DNA of 28,177 bases from Gemmatimonadaceae bacterium (GTDB lineage: Bacteria > Latescibacterota > UBA2968 > UBA8231), in assembly GCA_002726335.1 (NCBI GenBank), contig PBSR01000188.1:1-28177 (forward strand), given 5' to 3'. A program made the position numbers and the translations under genes. The notes under the pieces were generated by a model. It was not told the origin of the DNA, made no database searches, and saw only the letters and a list, made by a program, of their open reading frames with translations. Positions 15,082 through 23,121 of this stretch are shown here, one piece after another (position 1 is the first letter of the stretch; every line of letters begins with the position of its first letter).

Positions 15082-16334
15082 CAGAAGTCCTCTCCGGAGT
15101 AGCCCATCTCCCGCCAGACTTCGCGCCCGCGGGAGAGGCCGTCGGGATTGGGGTCGCGGAAGCCGCGAATGCTGGGCGGTGGCTGACCCGGACCGGCATC
15201 GTCCGGCCAGGGAGACCAGTGGTCATCCTCGAACCGACTGCGGCTCGCCTCGTCGCGGAAGTCGGGCAGAGCCACCGGGACCCCTTCTTCGAGGGCGCTC
15301 TTCCAGGCCACGATACCTACCGACGACATGGCCACGCCGCGGTAGACATCCAGGAACGGCGGCTCACCGGAGCGGATGGCGTTGGCGAAATGGAAGGGTG
15401 TCCAGAAGTCTCCCCCCCCATGCCCGGCCTTCTCGGCAAGATCCCCATGCTCCGGCCACTCCGGCTCATACACGCGTTCGGCTTCCACCCCATCCGGCGT
15501 GTCCCACTCCTCGTGCCAGACGCGAACCTGTCCCGGGCCGAAGTAGCCTTGGCCGCGAGTGATCTCCATGGCGCCGCGATCACCGTGGACCCGATACCAG
15601 CAGCTGTGTCCCGGCAGGATCAGTCCGAACAGGCGGAACACGGCGCCGTTGTCCATACGGCAGAGGATCACCGAACCGGGGTCCGAGACGCGGGCACCCC
15701 TGCGCTCGACCCGTTCACAGGACATCGACAGGGCGTTGACCTGCACCGGCATGGTGTCGGTGATGGACATCAGCGGCGCCAGGGCATGGGTGCAGTAGTA
15801 GGTGGAAGGTAGCCAGTTGCGCCAGTGGTTCCGGCCTGGCGCCAGACGCAGACGCGACTCCTGCGCCATGGGGTGATTGTATTCGCCCTCGGCGTAGGTT
15901 ACCTCGCCGATCTCGCCGGTGCGGTAGACGCGTCGCATCTCCTGATTGAAAACGGTATACGGGTAATTCTCAGCGAACATGTAGGTGAGGCCGGTCTCCT
16001 CGACTGTGCGACACAGCTCGACACCTTCTGCGAGCGTGCCGTTGGCGGCGGTCTCGCTCATCACGTGTTTACCCGCCCGCAGGGCCTTGATGGCGAAGGG
16101 GGCGTGTTGGTGGAAGTAGTTGGCCAGCACGACGGCGTCCATGTCGTGCTCGAGGAACTTGTCGAAGTCGGCATAGGTGGCTACGCCGAACTGGCGGCCT
16201 GCCTCGTCGAGTTTTTCCTCCCAGCGATCGCACAGGGCGACGAGCTCCATTCCCACTGTTTCGGAGGCACCGCCGGCGAAGGAACGACCCCGTCCGACGC
16301 CGATGACGCCGACTCTGATCTTGCGTTCGGGCAT
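15081..16334 (-). CDS. Gfo/Idh/MocA-family oxidoreductase (417 aa)
   Basis: An NAD(P)-dependent dehydrogenase or epimerase of sugars, inositols and related polyols, cytoplasmic. The N-terminal Rossmann domain has VGVIGVGRGR (8-17) and LVALCDRWEE, where D36 would bind the ribose hydroxyls of NAD. The family motif usually written EKP is ETA here (GKHVMSETAANG, E94-T95-A96), so the lysine normally contacting nicotinamide and substrate is lost. The C-terminal domain has MFAENYPYTVFNQEMRRVYR, GEIGEVTYAEGEYNHP and STYYCTHALAPLM, whose His is a likely catalytic residue. This combination marks a subgroup I have seen in Planctomycetes- and Latescibacteria-like genomes. It is the first gene of the minus-strand operon. 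No strong ribosome site precedes the ATG. Confidence 0.85.
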   Translation of the reverse strand: MPERKIRVGVIGVGRGRSFAGGASETVGMELVALCDRWEEKLDEAGRQFGVATYADFDKFLEHDMDAVVLANYFHQHAPFAIKALRAGKHVMSETAANGTLAEGVELCRTVEETGLTYMFAENYPYTVFNQEMRRVYRTGEIGEVTYAEGEYNHPMAQESRLRLAPGRNHWRNWLPSTYYCTHALAPLMSITDTMPVQVNALSMSCERVERRGARVSDPGSVILCRMDNGAVFRLFGLILPGHSCWYRVHGDRGAMEITRGQGYFGPGQVRVWHEEWDTPDGVEAERVYEPEWPEHGDLAEKAGHGGGDFWTPFHFANAIRSGEPPFLDVYRGVAMSSVGIVAWKSALEEGVPVALPDFRDEASRSRFEDDHWSPWPDDAGPGQPPPSIRGFRDPNPDGLSRGREVWREMGYSGEDF

Positions 16335-16425
16335 GCAGGCGAAGAAAGCGAATCATGTCGGTCCCCACCAGCTTGCTGGTCCACCTGGTTGCGGCTGCCC
16401 CGAGAGGGTGCGTACACTGACCTTC
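16335..16425. promoter_or_regulatory. Shared control region between the divergent catabolic operons, with an operator-like palindrome
   Basis: This 91-bp gap separates the Gfo/Idh operon and the glutamine synthetase operon. A perfect 14-bp palindrome, ACCAGCTTGCTGGT, lies at 16367-16380, a plausible site for a LacI- or GntR-type regulator. No regulator gene is in the window. Toward the plus side, TTGCGG (16389-16394) and TACACT (16413-16418) are spaced 18 bp and would start transcription at or just before the glutamine synthetase ATG. I see no clear promoter for the minus side. Confidence 0.4.
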
Positions 16426-17790
16426 ATGTTGACTCTTGACGATCTGCGGAGCCATATCGAGACCGGCCAGGTGGAGACCGTGCTCGTCGTGTTTCCCGAC
16501 CTCTACGGACGCCTCGTGGGCAAGCGGGTCACCGGCAGCTTCTTCCTCGAGGAGACCGTCGATGGTGGGATGCACGCCTGCGACTATCTGCTCACCGTCG
16601 ACATGGAGATGGACGTCGTCGAAGGGTACGACTTCGCCAACTGGCAGAAAGGCTACGGCGACGTGCACTGTGTGCCGGACTGGTCGACGCTGCGTCTGGT
16701 GGACTGGCTCGAGAACTCGGCCCTCGTGTTCTGCGACCTGCATCGCGGCAGCGGACATGAACCGGTGGCTATCGCGCCTCGAACGCTCCTGAGGCAGCAG
16801 GTCGACCGCCTCGCCGCGGCGGGGTTCAAGTCTCAGGCGGCTTCTGAGCTGGAGTACTATCTGTTCAAGGATTCCTACGACGAGGCGCGTGAGAAGAAGT
16901 ACGACGGCGACCTGCTCTCGACCGCAGGGGCGTACATCGAGGACTACCACATGCTGGCCGCGACCCGGTCCGAGGGTTACCACGGCGCCGTGCGACGTCA
17001 CATGAGCGCCTCCGGGATCCCGGTGGAATCGAGCAAAGGTGAGTGGGGGCCCGGTCAGCACGAGGTCAACTTCCGTCACGGCGAGGCCCTCGAGACGGCG
17101 GACCGGGCCGCACTCTTCAAGCACGGCTGCAAGGAGATCGCCCTGCAGCAGGACTGCTCCGTGACCTTCATGGCTAAATGGCGGGCCGATCTGGCCGGTT
17201 CCAGCGCCCACCTGCACATCAGCCTGTGGGATGAGGCGGGCACGACGAACCTGTTCGCCCATCCCGATTCGGGAGATGGGTCGGACGTCTTCCGCCATTT
17301 TCTCGGTGGCTGGATGACCCACGCCCGCGCCATCACCCCCTTCTATGCACCCAACCCCAACTCCTACAAGCGCTACGTCTACCAGTCGTGGGCGCCCACG
17401 GCGATCGCCTGGAGTCGCGACAATCGCACCGCCGGGTTCCGGGTGGTCGGCAAGGGGAGTTCGCTGCGCATCGAGTCGCGCATTCCCGGGTCAGATTCAA
17501 ATCCGTATCTCGCCCTGGCGGCCACCCTCGCTGCCGGTCTCGACGGGATTCAACAGCGTATCGAGCCACCGGTGGAGTTTGTCGGTGATGTATACGACGG
17601 CGCCGATCTGCCCCGCGTGCCGGACAACCTGGCGGAGGCGACGGCCGAGCTGTCGGCATCCACCATGCTGCGTGAGGCTTTCGGTGACGATGTAGTCGAG
17701 CACTACCTGCACTTCTTTCGCACCGAGCAACGCAAGTTCGACGAGACGGTCACCAACTGGGAACGGGCCCGCTACTTCGAGCGCGGATGA
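16426..17790 (+). CDS. Glutamine synthetase family ligase, probably gamma-glutamyl-amine synthetase (454 aa)
   Basis: An ATP-dependent ligase that joins the gamma-carboxyl of glutamate to ammonia or an amine. The N-terminal beta-grasp domain (1-100) has FPDLYGRLVGKRV. The catalytic domain has SELEYYLF (metal-binding Glu), SKGEWGPGQHEVNFRHGEAL (metal and glutamate site), GSSAHLHISLWD (ATP-site His), NSYKRYV and FRVVGKGSSLRIESRIPGSD (glutamate/phosphate arginines). The adenylylation motif NLYDLP of housekeeping GlnA is not present; the equivalent loop reads DVYDGADLPR. Lineage and the adjacent PuuD-like hydrolase point to a PuuA-like amine ligase. ATG 16426 is chosen because sequence upstream is not family-like. 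It has no Shine-Dalgarno sequence and may be leaderless. It overlaps the next gene by 4 bp (ATGA). Confidence 0.85.
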   Translation: MLTLDDLRSHIETGQVETVLVVFPDLYGRLVGKRVTGSFFLEETVDGGMHACDYLLTVDMEMDVVEGYDFANWQKGYGDVHCVPDWSTLRLVDWLENSALVFCDLHRGSGHEPVAIAPRTLLRQQVDRLAAAGFKSQAASELEYYLFKDSYDEAREKKYDGDLLSTAGAYIEDYHMLAATRSEGYHGAVRRHMSASGIPVESSKGEWGPGQHEVNFRHGEALETADRAALFKHGCKEIALQQDCSVTFMAKWRADLAGSSAHLHISLWDEAGTTNLFAHPDSGDGSDVFRHFLGGWMTHARAITPFYAPNPNSYKRYVYQSWAPTAIAWSRDNRTAGFRVVGKGSSLRIESRIPGSDSNPYLALAATLAAGLDGIQQRIEPPVEFVGDVYDGADLPRVPDNLAEATAELSASTMLREAFGDDVVEHYLHFFRTEQRKFDETVTNWERARYFERG

Positions 17791-18524
17791 GGGCCGGGAC
17801 GACCCCGGTCATCGGACTGACCACCTACGGGCGTGATCCCGCAGGTGGCGGTAACTACACTCTTCCCGCCGACTACTGTGATGCCATCGTCAGGGCGGAT
17901 GGCATACCGGTGCTGCTGCCACCGGCAACGGACATGCTCGGGGCGGTCGAAGGCCTCGACGGTCTCGTCCTGTCCGGTGGCGGCGATCTCGATCCGGCGA
18001 GTTACGCCGGTGAGAGTCACGACTCGGTCTACATGGTGGATGCCGGACGCGACACGGGGGAACTGGCCCTGGCCCGTTTCGCCCTCGACCGGCAACTTCC
18101 CTGCCTCTGCATCTGCCGAGGCACACAGGTTCTCAACGTTGCCCTCGGAGGAACGCTCATCACACATCTGCCCGAACGGGTGGGCGATGGACTCGCTCAC
18201 CGCGTCCCCCCCCGTCGCCCCGCATATCACGACGTTGCCATCGAGCCCGACAGCCGCCTGGCAGCCGTCGTCGGCGCCGGGTCGATGTTCGTCGCCTCCT
18301 GGCACCACCAGGCCGTCGATGTCGCGGCGCCACGGCTGCGTACTGTCGCCCGCGCCGCCGACGGTGTCGTCGAGGCCCTCGAGGCAGAGGATCACCCCTG
18401 GCTGCTGGCAGTGCAGTGGCATCCGGAGCTGACCGCGATCCAGGATCCCCGCCAGCAGGCGTTGTTCGGCGGACTGGTAGCCGCCGCGGCCGTCGGTCGT
18501 GTCAGCGACCCGGTGTTATCGTGA
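17787..18524 (+). CDS. Gamma-glutamyl-gamma-aminobutyrate hydrolase-like class I glutamine amidotransferase (PuuD-like, 245 aa)
   Basis: A peptidase C26 / class I glutamine amidotransferase-fold hydrolase that removes the gamma-glutamyl group from an amide, as PuuD does for gamma-Glu-GABA. The catalytic triad is visible: C110 in CLCICRGTQVLNVALGG, with H212 and E214 in AVQWHPEL. GLVLSGGGDLDP (59-70) forms the oxyanion-strand motif and SWHHQAVD is typical of PuuD relatives. Length (245) is normal. The ATG overlaps the ligase stop (ATGA), so ligase and hydrolase should be made in a fixed ratio. Together they imply a protect-and-release scheme: glutamylate an amine, process it, then free the product. 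The exact substrate is unknown. Confidence 0.88.
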   Translation: MRAGTTPVIGLTTYGRDPAGGGNYTLPADYCDAIVRADGIPVLLPPATDMLGAVEGLDGLVLSGGGDLDPASYAGESHDSVYMVDAGRDTGELALARFALDRQLPCLCICRGTQVLNVALGGTLITHLPERVGDGLAHRVPPRRPAYHDVAIEPDSRLAAVVGAGSMFVASWHHQAVDVAAPRLRTVARAADGVVEALEAEDHPWLLAVQWHPELTAIQDPRQQALFGGLVAAAAVGRVSDPVLS

Positions 18525-19303
18525 CGGGGGGACGCCTGCAGGACAAGGTGGCCCTGATCACGGGAGGAGCCAGCGGCATTGGTCGACAGAGCGCCCGACG
18601 CTTCGTCGCCGAAGGGGCCAGTGTCGTCATCGCTGACGTCAGTGACGACGAAGGGCGTGAGGTGGCAATGGATCTCGATTCCAATGGCGGCCGCTGCCTC
18701 TACGTACACGCCGACGTCTCCCTCGACGCCGACTGTGCCGCCATGGTCGAGGCGGCCGAGTCCGCCTACGGGGCCCTGCACATCCTGTTCAATAATGCCG
18801 GCATCTCCCACATTGACGACGCCGGCGCCGACACCGACGAAGCGGTCTGGGACCAGACGATGGCGGTCAATCTCAGGGGCGTATTTCTCGGCTGCAAACA
18901 CGGAATCCCGGCCCTGCGTCGGGCTGGCGGCGGCTCGATCATCAACATGGCGTCCTTCGTCGCCCTCCTGGGCGCGGCCACGCCTCAACTGGCCTACACG
19001 GCGAGCAAGGGAGGCGTGCTGGCCATGTCCCGCGAACTGGCGGTGATCCACGCCCGCGAGGGCATTCGGGTAAACGCTCTGTGTCCAGGTCCGCAGCATA
19101 CGGAAATGCTGATGAAATACCTCGACACCGAAGAGAAGCGGCAACGGCGGCTGGTACACGTACCCATGGGCCGCTTCGGCGCCGCCGAAGAGATCGCCGA
19201 CGCGGCCCTGTACCTGGCTTCGGCGGAGTCCTCCTACGTGACCGGTACGAGTTTCACCGTCGACGGGGGAGCAACCGCCGCCTATGTCACCCCTGAAGCG
19301 TAG
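18521..19303 (+). CDS. Short-chain dehydrogenase/reductase (260 aa)
   Basis: A classical SDR with NAD preference. Residues from the GTG start: cofactor loop TGGASGIG (14-21), acidic D39 in VVIADVSDD (favours NAD over NADP), NNAG at 91-94, S145 in INMAS, and Y159/K163 in YTASKGG. The C-terminal YVTGTSFTVDGGAT is standard. I place the start at GTG 18521, giving a 4-bp GTGA overlap with the hydrolase gene, as at other junctions of this operon; the ORF extends further upstream only into sequence overlapping that gene. In the PuuA/PuuD route an aldehyde dehydrogenase usually works at this step, so an SDR here suggests an alcohol or hydroxy intermediate. Substrate unknown. Confidence 0.88.
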   Translation: MTGGRLQDKVALITGGASGIGRQSARRFVAEGASVVIADVSDDEGREVAMDLDSNGGRCLYVHADVSLDADCAAMVEAAESAYGALHILFNNAGISHIDDAGADTDEAVWDQTMAVNLRGVFLGCKHGIPALRRAGGGSIINMASFVALLGAATPQLAYTASKGGVLAMSRELAVIHAREGIRVNALCPGPQHTEMLMKYLDTEEKRQRRLVHVPMGRFGAAEEIADAALYLASAESSYVTGTSFTVDGGATAAYVTPEA

Positions 19304-19991
19304 GTCGAGATCCGTGACCACCAGCAGAGCGGACGCCGTCATCTTCGATCTGGACGGCACCCTGCTCGACACTCTGGCCGACCTGGCCAACAGCATGAAC
19401 GCGGTGCTCGCGGCGGCCGGCTACCCAATTCACCCGGAATCCGCCTACCGTTACTTCGTGGGAGAGGGTATGGAAACCCTCGTACGGCGCACGCTGCCGC
19501 CGGGTTCGCGCGGTGCCGAACAGGTCGCCAGCCGCTTGGCCGAGATGCGGGCCGAGTATGGCAGACGCTGGGCGGAGACATCGAGGCCGTATGCAGGAAT
19601 CGCCGAGATGCTCGACGGACTGACCAAGTGCGGTGTGCCCCTGGCGATACTGTCGAACAAGCCCGACGACTTCACCCGGCTCACGGTGGAGACGTTGCTG
19701 CAGTCATGGTCCTTCGCCGAAGTCCGAGGCATGCGGCAGGGGACCCCGGCCAAGCCGGATCCGGCCGGGGCCAGAGAGACGGCCGCATCGCTGAATGTCG
19801 ATGTCGACAGAGTGGTGTACGTAGGAGATACGGCAACGGACATGAAGACGGGACGGTCAGCGGGGATGTTTACCGTGGGTGTCACCTGGGGTTTCCGCGA
19901 GCGCGAGGAACTCGAGGCCAACGGCGCCCAGCTCATCATCGACACACCTGAGCAATTGCTCACCATCTGCCGTAGGAGAGAAGAAGGATGA
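19284..19991 (+). CDS. HAD-superfamily phosphatase, phosphoglycolate phosphatase-like (235 aa)
   Basis: A cytoplasmic phosphatase of HAD subfamily IA. Motif I is VIFDLDGTLLDT, with the nucleophilic and acid/base aspartates. Motif II is the Ser/Thr in LAILSNKP. Motif III is the Lys in PAKPDP, and motif IV is VYVGDTATDMKTG. A helical cap lies between motifs I and II (about residues 35-105). It resembles Gph, but subfamily IA enzymes have broad substrates. The start is uncertain: ATG 19284 overlaps the SDR gene by 20 bp, while GTG 19314 (10 residues later) gives the more typical short lead into motif I. Its stop overlaps the xylA start by 4 bp (ATGA). In this operon it may act on a sugar phosphate connected with xylose isomerase. 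Confidence 0.85.
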   Translation: MSPLKRRSRSVTTSRADAVIFDLDGTLLDTLADLANSMNAVLAAAGYPIHPESAYRYFVGEGMETLVRRTLPPGSRGAEQVASRLAEMRAEYGRRWAETSRPYAGIAEMLDGLTKCGVPLAILSNKPDDFTRLTVETLLQSWSFAEVRGMRQGTPAKPDPAGARETAASLNVDVDRVVYVGDTATDMKTGRSAGMFTVGVTWGFREREELEANGAQLIIDTPEQLLTICRRREEG

Positions 19992-21301
19992 AGGAGTATT
20001 TCAAGGGAATCGGGAAGGTCAAGTACGAGGGGCCGGGCTCGAAGAACCCGCTGGCCTTCAAGCACTACAACGCGAAGGAGAAAGTGGGCAAGAAAACGAT
20101 GGCTGAGCATTTGCGCTTCTCCGTCGTCTACTGGCACACCATGAAAGGGGGAGGCACCGATCCCTTCGGCCCGACGCCGGTCTACGATCGGCCGTGGGAG
20201 ACGTCGAGTGATCCCATGGAGATCGCCGAGGACACCATGCGGGCGGCTTTCGAGTTCATCGGCAAACTCGGCGCCCCGTTCTGGGCCTTTCACGATCGCG
20301 ATATCGCCCCCGAAGGGGCGTCACTGAAAGAGTCGAACGACAGACTCGACAGGATCGTGAAACTGGCAAAGGGACTGCAGAAGGACACCGGCGTGAAGCT
20401 GCTGTGGGGGACATCGAACTGTTTCTCCAACGCCCGCTTCACCCATGGCGCCGGCACCAACCCGGATCCGCACGTATTCGCCTGGGCGGCGGCGCAAATC
20501 AAGAAGGCCATGGAGTGCACCGTCGCCCTCGGAGGTGCCAACTATGTGTTCTGGGGTGGCCGTGAGGGATATTCCAGTCTGCTCAACACCGACCTGCCAA
20601 GGGAACAGGAGCAGATGGCGCGCCTGCTGCACATGGCGGTGGCGCACAAGAAGAAGCTGGGTTTCAAGGGAAAGCTGCTGGTCGAGCCGAAGCCAAAGGA
20701 GCCAACCACACACCAGTACGACTACGACGCGGCGACGGTGCTCGGGTTTCTTCGCGCCCACGATCTGCTCGACGAATTCAGCCTGAACATCGAGGCCAAT
20801 CACGCCACACTTGCCGGACATACATTCGAGCACGATCTGACGGTGGCCAGTGCCGCCGGCCGTCTTGGCAACATCGACGCCAACCGTGGCAACCTGCTGC
20901 TCGGCTGGGATACGGATCAGTTCCCCAGCGACCTCTACAGCGCCACGTACGCCATGATGGTGATTCTCAAGCAGGGTGGGCTGAAACCCGGGGGAGTGAA
21001 CTTCGACGCCAAGGTGCGGCGCGGCTCATTCGACGTGGAGGATCTGTTCTACGCTCACATCGGCGGTATGGACACCTTCGCCCGGGGACTCAAGATCGCG
21101 CAGAAGATCATCGACGACGGCGTCGTCGGAGACTTCGTCAAGCAGCGCTACGCTGGCTGGCGTCGGGGGTTGGGTGCCAGGATCATGAAGGGACAGGCGA
21201 GCTTCGCCGACATGGAGGCCTATGTCCACAAGAACGGCGAGGCGGCGCGCACGAGCGGTCGTGAGGAGTGGCTCGAGAACGTGATCAACGACTACCTGTA
21301 G
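19988..21301 (+). CDS. xylA: Xylose isomerase (437 aa)
   Basis: This metal-dependent isomerase converts D-xylose to D-xylulose and often D-glucose to D-fructose. Catalytic residues are intact: H102 and D105 in FHDRDIAPEG, E233 and K235 in LVEPKPKEPTTHQYD, and the metal-binding stretches LNIEANHATLAGH and LGNIDANRG, with GWDTDQFP. The N-terminal extension (YFKGIGKVKYEGP, NPLAFKHYN) and length near 440 place it in the larger class II type. AGGAGAGAAGAAGG immediately precedes the ATG, the strongest ribosome site in this operon, so it is probably well expressed. No xylulokinase or xylose transporter is in the window, so it may serve another sugar or a pathway intermediate. It is the last gene, followed by the long palindrome. 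Confidence 0.93.
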   Translation: MKEYFKGIGKVKYEGPGSKNPLAFKHYNAKEKVGKKTMAEHLRFSVVYWHTMKGGGTDPFGPTPVYDRPWETSSDPMEIAEDTMRAAFEFIGKLGAPFWAFHDRDIAPEGASLKESNDRLDRIVKLAKGLQKDTGVKLLWGTSNCFSNARFTHGAGTNPDPHVFAWAAAQIKKAMECTVALGGANYVFWGGREGYSSLLNTDLPREQEQMARLLHMAVAHKKKLGFKGKLLVEPKPKEPTTHQYDYDAATVLGFLRAHDLLDEFSLNIEANHATLAGHTFEHDLTVASAAGRLGNIDANRGNLLLGWDTDQFPSDLYSATYAMMVILKQGGLKPGGVNFDAKVRRGSFDVEDLFYAHIGGMDTFARGLKIAQKIIDDGVVGDFVKQRYAGWRRGLGARIMKGQASFADMEAYVHKNGEAARTSGREEWLENVINDYL

Positions 21302-21313
21302 AGGCGGTTGTCC

Positions 21314-21476
21314 AGTGCTCTGTTAAGGAGCGAACCTTGTATTCGGCCACCGATGAATCCCGGCTCGCGGCGTTGCGCTCACTCGACGGGTCCACTGACC
21401 CGACTCGATCACGCGCCTTGCGACCCGGGTTCCTCGGCGCCCTCTTTTCACAAGGTCTACTCCTCAACAGAGCACT
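21314..21476. repeat. 163-bp imperfect palindrome between convergent genes
   Basis: The whole intergenic region folds back on itself. 21314-21341 pairs with 21449-21476 (23 of 28, including a perfect outer 11 bp AGTGCTCTGTT / AACAGAGCACT). 21350-21368 pairs with 21420-21437 (16 pairs, one bulge). 21383-21392 pairs with 21397-21408 (10 pairs, 2-nt bulge) around a CACT tip. There is no T-tract like a standard terminator. It is either a foldback mobile element (MITE-like) or a large bidirectional transcript-end structure. It starts 13 bp after the xylA stop and its right end includes part of the epimerase stop codon. Confidence 0.8.
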
Positions 21477-22455
21477 AGGCTCCGATCGTATCGGCCACCG
21501 CCGTGCGGATGTCGGTGTACTGCAGCCCCAGTTCCCGTTCCGCCCGTGAGCCGTCCGCCTGAATGCTGTGGGACACCGTGCGGGCCACGTCGGTCGACAG
21601 GCCCCACACAGGGGGTCTGCCGATCACCGTGGACAGCCCGGTGAGCACTCGTGCCGACAGTCGCGCCATCCAGTCGGGCATCTCCAGTCGTGGTGGGCGT
21701 ACGCCACTCACGTCCTGGATCACTTCGTTGATCTGATGCAGGGTCAGTCGGTGCCGTCCGATCACATAGCGGGCCCCGGCCGCATCGTCACGCCCCAGGA
21801 GGCGGGCGATGGCGTCGGCCACATCGCGCACATGGACCCACGTCAGGACGTCGTCGCTGAATACCGCCATGGGCAGGCGCCGATGAACGATATCATCCAC
21901 GTACCGCCCCGACGATTTGGCGTCGCCAGGTCCAAGGACAGAGCCGGGGTAGAGGATGGCTACGGGCAGACGGTGGCTGACGGCGAATTCCTCGACGACG
22001 CGGTCGGCCTCGAACTTGGTGCGGGCATACTCGCTGAAACGTTCGGGACCCGGAGCGCAGCGCTCGTGGAAGGGCACTTCGTCCGGGCGACCGTAGACTA
22101 CGACGCTGCTGATATGAAGAAACAGATCCACTCCCGATTCGGCGGCTGCCTGAGCCACGCGCCGAGTCCCCTCCACGTTGACCCGTCGGTAGATGGCCGG
22201 GTCACGTTCCCACATGGAGTAGACGTTGGCCAGGTGGACGATAAGGCGACAGCCTTCGACGGCAGCGCATACGGCATTCCAGTCGGCCACATCCCCCTCC
22301 ACGAGATCGACGCCGAGATCCCGCAGTTCGGCGGCGTCGCTGGTCGACCGTACGAGGGCCCGCAGGTTGTGACCGTCCGCGGCCAGCCGGCGGGCGGTGT
22401 GGCGGCCAATGAAGCCCGTGGCGCCGGTGAGGAGGGTGGTGTCGTTCACAGCCAT
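21475..22455 (-). CDS. NAD-dependent epimerase/dehydratase family protein (326 aa)
   Basis: An extended SDR of the dihydroflavonol-reductase/HpnA-like kind. The cofactor motif is LLTGATGFIGRHTA (GxxGxxG at 11-17), with LRALVRSTSD giving an Arg suited to NADP. Catalytic residues are S116/S117 in HISSVVVYG and Y143 and K147 in SEYARTKFEADRV. PVAILYPGSVLGPGD and TWVHVRDVADAIARLL are standard. The substrate is not predictable; relatives act on nucleotide sugars, flavonoid-like compounds or hopanoid precursors. The TAG stop lies on the edge of the palindrome and the C-terminus (VADTIGA) is a little short, so the end may have been changed by insertion. It starts 3 bp after the response regulator stop and is probably cotranscribed with it. 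Confidence 0.85.
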   Translation of the reverse strand: MAVNDTTLLTGATGFIGRHTARRLAADGHNLRALVRSTSDAAELRDLGVDLVEGDVADWNAVCAAVEGCRLIVHLANVYSMWERDPAIYRRVNVEGTRRVAQAAAESGVDLFLHISSVVVYGRPDEVPFHERCAPGPERFSEYARTKFEADRVVEEFAVSHRLPVAILYPGSVLGPGDAKSSGRYVDDIVHRRLPMAVFSDDVLTWVHVRDVADAIARLLGRDDAAGARYVIGRHRLTLHQINEVIQDVSGVRPPRLEMPDWMARLSARVLTGLSTVIGRPPVWGLSTDVARTVSHSIQADGSRAERELGLQYTDIRTAVADTIGA

Positions 22456-22458
22456 GTC

Positions 22459-23121
22459 TCAGCCAACGTGCGTCAATCCTTCCTGGATGGCGTATTTCGT
22501 CAGGCCTGCCACCGAGTGGATGTCAAGCTTGTCCATGATGTGCCGTCTGTGAGTTTCGATGGTGCGCACACTCAACGCCAGGCGGTCGGCGGTCTCGCGG
22601 TTGCTGAGACCGCCGGCGATCAGGGCCAGCACCTGACGTTCGTGGGTGCTCAGGTCGGTTGACTCCCGCTCCTGGCTGAGTTCGGCGGCGCCCCGCGCCA
22701 CTTCCTCGAGAACCAGTTCCGTCAGCTCGGCGGGATAGCACAGACGCCCTTCGTGAACCCCTTCGATGGCCTCCAGCAGGTGCGCCGACGGCGAGTTCTT
22801 CACCAGGTACCCGCGGGCCCCCACCCGGGCGGCCCGCAGGACATACTCGCGATTGTCGTACACCGTAAGAACGATGACGCGGGCCTCGGGCTGGCTCATC
22901 GTCAGCTGTCGCGTCGCTTCCAGGCCGTTGATGTCCGGCAGGCCGATATCCATGATGACCACGTCAGGGCGCAACTGCTCTGCCAGCGCCACCGCCTCCA
23001 GTCCGCCTGTGGCGCTGCCGCAAACGGCAATGTGAGGGACGCCGGAGAGCATGGAACTGATGCCATCACGAACGACGGGATGGTCATCGACGAGCAGGAC
23101 CTCGATGGGAGTGTCCTTCAC
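22459..23121 (-). CDS. NarL/FixJ-type response regulator (220 aa)
   Basis: A DNA-binding two-component regulator. The receiver has the acidic pair in VLLVDDHPVVRDG, phosphoacceptor D58 in VVIMDIGLPDINGLEA, and the Lys in GYLVKNSPS. The C-terminal LuxR-type HTH (about 152-215) reads LSTHERQVLALIAGGLSNRE, then SVRTIETHRRHIMDKL. Length and linker are normal. Its ATG overlaps the stop of the histidine kinase (ATGA, 23118-23121), so the two are a cognate pair by position. Targets are unknown. It differs clearly from the second NarL-type regulator upstream of the kinase, so they are not recent duplicates. Confidence 0.92.
   Translation of the reverse strand: MKDTPIEVLLVDDHPVVRDGISSMLSGVPHIAVCGSATGGLEAVALAEQLRPDVVIMDIGLPDINGLEATRQLTMSQPEARVIVLTVYDNREYVLRAARVGARGYLVKNSPSAHLLEAIEGVHEGRLCYPAELTELVLEEVARGAAELSQERESTDLSTHERQVLALIAGGLSNRETADRLALSVRTIETHRRHIMDKLDIHSVAGLTKYAIQEGLTHVG

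Noticed and set aside
16177..16425. Longer N-terminus of the glutamine synthetase-like protein
   Set aside because: The extension lies opposite the Gfo/Idh start and is not family-like; MLTLDDLRSHI is the normal kind of beginning.
21314..21476. The palindrome as an integron attC site
   Set aside because: The GTTAAGG-like and CCTCAAC-like ends are in the wrong order for RYYYAAC...GTTRRRY, and no integrase or cassette array is present.
21568..22662. A 364-codon plus frame opposite the epimerase and regulator, and a similar one at 23364-24458 opposite the kinase
   Set aside because: Both are opposite genes with complete catalytic motifs; no ribosome site or recognisable domain supports them.
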